This document shows positions 56,366 through 59,725 of a stretch of 59,725 bases of DNA, in pieces. Source of the DNA: Plantago elongata. Taxonomy: Eukaryota > Streptophyta > Magnoliopsida > Lamiales > Plantaginaceae. The notes under the pieces are model-generated. The model saw only the letters and a list, made by a program, of their open reading frames with translations, made no database searches and was not told the origin of the DNA. The translations under genes and the position numbers were made by a program. The stretch covers positions 1 through 59,725 of the forward strand of contig JAYMSP010000299.1 in assembly GCA_036897095.1 (NCBI GenBank). The letters are read 5' to 3'. How positions within the stretch are numbered: the first letter of the stretch is position 1; each line of letters opens with the position of its first letter.

Positions 56366-57328
56366 AAGCGAGCTGCGCGCCGCAAAAATCTTCTAAGTTA
56401 TTACAAAAAACAAATTGAATTTTAGTCTATTAAAGAAAATACTCTAGAGAGGTACTAGGGTCATTCAGTCCGTGTACCGTACTCTAGGTTAACATCATTC
56501 GAAGTAAAGGAAATAGGAAGGGAACGCTTGAGTACATACTTGTAATGCAGGGAATCCCTCCCTCTTAGTTTATATTTATTTAGAGTCTAGTTATTCTATT
56601 AGATACTTCTAATTATCTGCCTAAATACTCCTTCTTTAACGTGTGCTGAGGTTGAGTAAGTCCTCTCTAATAACACCTTATATTTGCGTTATCTGATTAA
56701 AAATAATATTAGACATAATATTTATGGCTTACTTCATACACTACCACGGGTGCAACCTAAGTAACTAAACTAGGGTTTAGCTTTACTAGGAGAATAAAGT
56801 AAGTAACTTCTTTAAATTACAATTCTTACCTTTTCACTTAATATCTTAACTTAAACAGATAACCAACCGAGGATAACAAGGGACAAGTACGTATGCTAGA
56901 AAGGAATTTAGTGACATCATTATATTTTACCATTTACTCTATTTATTTATAATATTTATAGTATAAAAACTAAGGTATATATAAGTAAATAAGTAAGAAA
57001 CTTGTGAAATCTCAAGAGGGAAGAAAGCATGCGTGGTTAGTGGTGTATAACACGTTTTAGATAAGAAATACTTAAAGAGGGAAACAGAAGTATGTAAGCA
57101 GATTTGATAGTATAGAACATTAGGTGCTTAAATAGCATGATACATAGACCCACGGTAGCATAAAGAAGACTTCAAAGATAATAGAGTAAATGACCTGGTA
57201 AAATCCATCCTTTAGCTTAAACCAGAAAAGAAGTCTATACTGTATGTACTTTCTAGAAAGTATGATTTGAAATAGTATACCACTTATGCCTTATATGTAT
57301 GCCTTCACCAATACTTTTTTCTTTTTTT
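56366..57328. repeat. Intermediate sequence upstream of a transposase relic
   Basis: CpG-containing and CA/TG-containing words reappear from gcgagctgcgcgccgc (56368-56383), mixed with RIP-like tracts. A + frame at about 57168-57330 reads as protein-like with two TAG codons but lacks a motif. It may be the decayed 5' part of the element whose transposase relic follows, with a frameshift between them. I could not find a convincing terminal inverted repeat or target-site duplication by eye. Confidence 0.35.
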
Positions 57329-57832
57329 ATGAGGATTCCCGGGTACTCTAGTTTCTTTCTTAGAGTAAATTATGATGTACTAAGCCTATTTGGTATCCTT
57401 TGCATATCCTATAGTTCACCATAACCTATTATTTTCTTAGTACCAAGGATATTCGTTTAGTGCTTTAGAAAGTAACAGGTATTTTTTAGAACTTATGTAG
57501 ACAAAATATTAGTAAAATGTAAGGAACATAGGGTAAACATGTACAATAAATTGGGAGTCATTTGGGAGAGTCCTACTATACACCGTATACTACCTTAGTA
57601 AATCATATACGACACTCACTCTTTTAAAGTAAACCTGATACCTCTATAAATTCCTAAATTAGGTGAATATAGCAGTAGACTCTATTCAGAGAAATAGAAA
57701 ATAGATAGTACGCTGCTTTTTAGAGCTTTGTCCACTGAATATAAAAGTTAAGACCCGAATGAGTACTATACTACTAAATTAGATAGATGCACATAGACAA
57801 TGTACTTAGTTTAGGCCTAGTAAATTCCTTGA
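57329..57832 (+). pseudogene. Tc1/mariner-type transposase relic, RIP-damaged
   Basis: From an ATG at 57329 one frame runs 167 codons to a TGA at 57830-57832. It contains 12 TAA/TAG codons and no other TGA. At 57551-57592 it reads LGVIWESPTIHRIL, which looks like the second helix-turn-helix of Tc1/mariner-superfamily transposases (pattern GVxxSxxTIxRxL), including the S-x-TIHR-x-L run. Upstream, TYVDKILVKCKEHRVN sits where these proteins have the helix before that motif. Downstream, a FxxxS...D...Y pattern lies where FxDES is expected, but the acidic residues are not there, so a catalytic core is not preserved. Known transposases of this group run over 300 residues, so this is a fragment. It cannot be functional. 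The identification rests on motif shape recalled without a search. Confidence 0.5.
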
Positions 57833-58112
57833 CAAAAGGGGAAAAGCATTTCATGTAGATTGAAAAGGAAGTCTTTGGAGTATTTACTCGAAATTGTGTA
57901 TATTTCGACAGTCATCTTAATGACGTTTTTAGAGTTAGCTATTCTAGATCTATAGGGATACTTTTCTAACTATTTATGGAGCTTAATAAAATGATTAGTA
58001 AAACAATTTCACAAAAAACATTTTTTGTCTAACTCCTGACATAAATTACCCCGATACATAAAACTTTAATATGTTGATATAATATTTGAATAGTATAAAA
58101 ATATAGCGCTGA
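57833..58112. repeat. Gap between two relic frames
   Basis: Mixed RIP-like and ordinary sequence with stops in all frames. If the flanking relics belong to one element, the missing catalytic region would lie here in frameshifted form. I could not read it. Confidence 0.3.
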
Positions 58113-58741
58113 GTACTCAAGAGACGGGTTTTCTAAAAATTCTTCCTGAACGTATTAGATGAATCTTTGTAAGTATGCCTATAGAAAAAAATGATATTCT
58201 ATACGGGGCTCTCTTCTTCCTTTCTTATCCTGTATACCTAAATATGGTTACTAATGATCAAACAATTCGATTCCTACGGGGTATCCTTTACTAAGATTTA
58301 GAAGGCTTCCAGTATTCACAAATCTAGTGTGACTCGGTATATCGGTATACTCGACATTGTTGGGGTAGAAAGAACTATTTACAGCTTTAAGTTAGAAGCA
58401 TACGTTTTTCCTTTAATTAGAAATAACAACTTCTTAGTAATAATTTCTCTAACAATATAAATATAGGAATAAAAAAAAGTAGAAGAATTGCTTTAGCCAT
58501 TACATCTAATTAGACTAAGGGATCTGCCTCTAAGCTACGAGTGTGTTGTACTCCGCTTATATATCTACTTTCTCTACAACCCCTTTTTCTTTCTTTTTCT
58601 ATGCCTTAGCTTAACAATACCTTTGAAATAACAAAAATTCCTTACTAGCTTGCACGTGTTAACTCTAATTCCTTTACGAAACAAAAGGCCTATAATATAT
58701 ATATATATATATGAATAGTAGGTCTTTGCTTATACTTTATG
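58113..58741 (+). pseudogene. Second relic frame with a helix-turn-helix-like segment
   Basis: This frame is open apart from TAA/TAG codons for about 209 codons between TGA codons at 58110 and 58740. At 58257-58344, with one TAG, it reads YGVSFTKI, then KASSIHKSSVTRYI. That fits the G[VM]S[FY]xxIxKxxxIxKS[ST]VxRxI shape of a DNA-binding helix-turn-helix as found at the start of many transposases. It is out of frame with the relic at 57329-57832. It could be a second element, or a shifted part of the same one, although a first helix-turn-helix would normally precede the one at 57551. After about 58540 the translation becomes F/L/Y-rich and unconvincing. Confidence 0.33.
58695..58712. repeat. 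(AT)9 microsatellite
   Basis: Perfect AT run of 18 bases inside the second relic frame. Confidence 0.85.
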
Positions 58742-59725
58742 AATGATCTATATTTTGTTTAATACAAGTAGTACATAGGAATTACTTAGAAGAAACGAAT
58801 TCTGTTTTCTGTAAGCCTAGGTGTTGGTAGTCAAAAGGAAGAAATTCACCTACTTAAAGTATTCTATTCTAGAATTTTCTATACTACAAAGAGGTAGTAA
58901 CCCTTCATTTTTCTGAAAAAATCTCAGGATCCATCCCTCCACTTCAGTAAATGAAAGGAGTCATTCTAAGTGTGAAAGATCACTATAATAGACAATACAA
59001 TTTTAGACAATATAACTTATGCCAGCCTTTGCTTGGGACGTACACTTAGTAGTTTCCGTACCTTTTGCTTCCACTTTTGTAGAAAACATTAGTTACTAGA
59101 AGGACAATTCTAATAGACTCCCCTAAGCAAATGTACTAACAATGGAATATCAAAATGGAAGGTGTTACTAAGTAACTATCAAGTTGTAGTCTATAGTTTT
59201 TACTTCTATTTCTAATAGATACTCTTTTATAGATAAATAGGTATTTCTGTAAACTATTCTAGCAGTAAAAATCTTTACTATGAAGTTAATAAGTAAGTAA
59301 AGTGAGAAACAGAAAAAGTATTCCGTACTATGCCTTAGAATTAGATAATATAGAATAGATAGTCACGTGTTTCATTTCATAGTCTAAAATTACGTACTAT
59401 CTATAGGTATACGCGTTGTGCTATGTACACGCAAGTCTCTCTATCAAGCCTATAAAATAGAATAGTACACGTGCTGTGTAGTCATTTAAAAAAGAGTAGT
59501 AAAATAGTGAGTTAATAGAATCTACCTTGTTTCATTGTTTCAAGTATGTATTTTTGCTTTTTGTTTTTTTTCTGAAGTCAGGAGTTACTGCAAAAGCTCT
59601 ACCTGCTCTCGGGTGATAGTTACAGTGGCCATGCTTAACTTATTTTCAGCATGGAAGTACTAGAAGATAGAGGCAGAAGAGTTGACTCTAAAGTAAGAAG
59701 ATCGGGGCACTACGTGCAGAATCAG
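58742..59725. repeat. Partly decayed sequence at the window end
   Basis: Composition is intermediate, with CA/TG words more common than in type A blocks. A + strand stretch at about 59014-59150 reads as protein-like with few stops but has no motif I can name. The last 160 bases are noticeably G+C-richer and may be the start of a less damaged element or gene beyond the window. Confidence 0.3.
59629..59654. repeat. 7-bp perfect inverted repeat
   Basis: ccatgct (59629-59635) and agcatgg (59648-59654) pair perfectly around a 12-base loop in the G+C-richer end of the window. There is no terminator-like T tract. Confidence 0.7.

Overview
The window is 59.7 kb of A+T-rich, gene-empty DNA, most likely from a gene-poor or repeat-rich compartment of a filamentous ascomycete. 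I support no intact protein-coding gene: the longest uninterrupted frames are about 60-105 codons, show no domain, and often begin at non-ATG codons. I see no tRNA, rRNA, CRISPR array, telomere repeat or bacterial-type operon.

The clearest large-scale structure is a mosaic of two kinds of sequence, separated by eye with boundaries good to perhaps +/-100 bp. Type A blocks (about 411-10130, 25291-30800, 35051-39065, 48061-51190, 52331-56365) are built from TA-rich words such as ttaagta, agtact, cttaag and tataaag, with CA and TG visibly scarce. That is the footprint expected of repeat-induced point mutation (RIP; CpA to TpA on either strand) on duplicated DNA, presumably old transposons. Type B blocks (about 10131-25290, 30801-35050, 39066-40900, 45021-48060, 51191-52330) are also A+T-rich but keep ordinary CA/TG content, short homopurine/homopyrimidine tracts, a few perfect short tandem duplications and one textbook G-quadruplex motif (14354-14377). 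They carry no recognisable genes.

Three less-eroded zones (about 1-410, 40901-45020 and 56366-59725) look like partly decayed mobile elements. In the last one a + strand frame, 57329-57832, carries a helix-turn-helix-like segment and reads like a Tc1/mariner-type transposase with 12 TAA/TAG stops. A second frame at 58113-58741 carries a separate helix-turn-helix-like segment. A protein-like + strand relic lies at 44361-45017, and a much weaker - strand one, with a QNG-x-A pattern faintly like a copia integrase, lies at about 42560-43398. In all of them internal stops are almost only TAA/TAG, as RIP of CAA/CAG/TGG would give. RIP also removes TGA, so lack of TGA alone does not prove a coding origin.

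There is therefore no working gene system here. What is unusual is architectural: the alternation of RIP-saturated and unaffected A+T-rich DNA, and the dense dyad-symmetric purine/pyrimidine word pattern inside type A blocks. Both would fit a transposon graveyard, pericentromeric or centromeric DNA, but the sequence alone does not decide.
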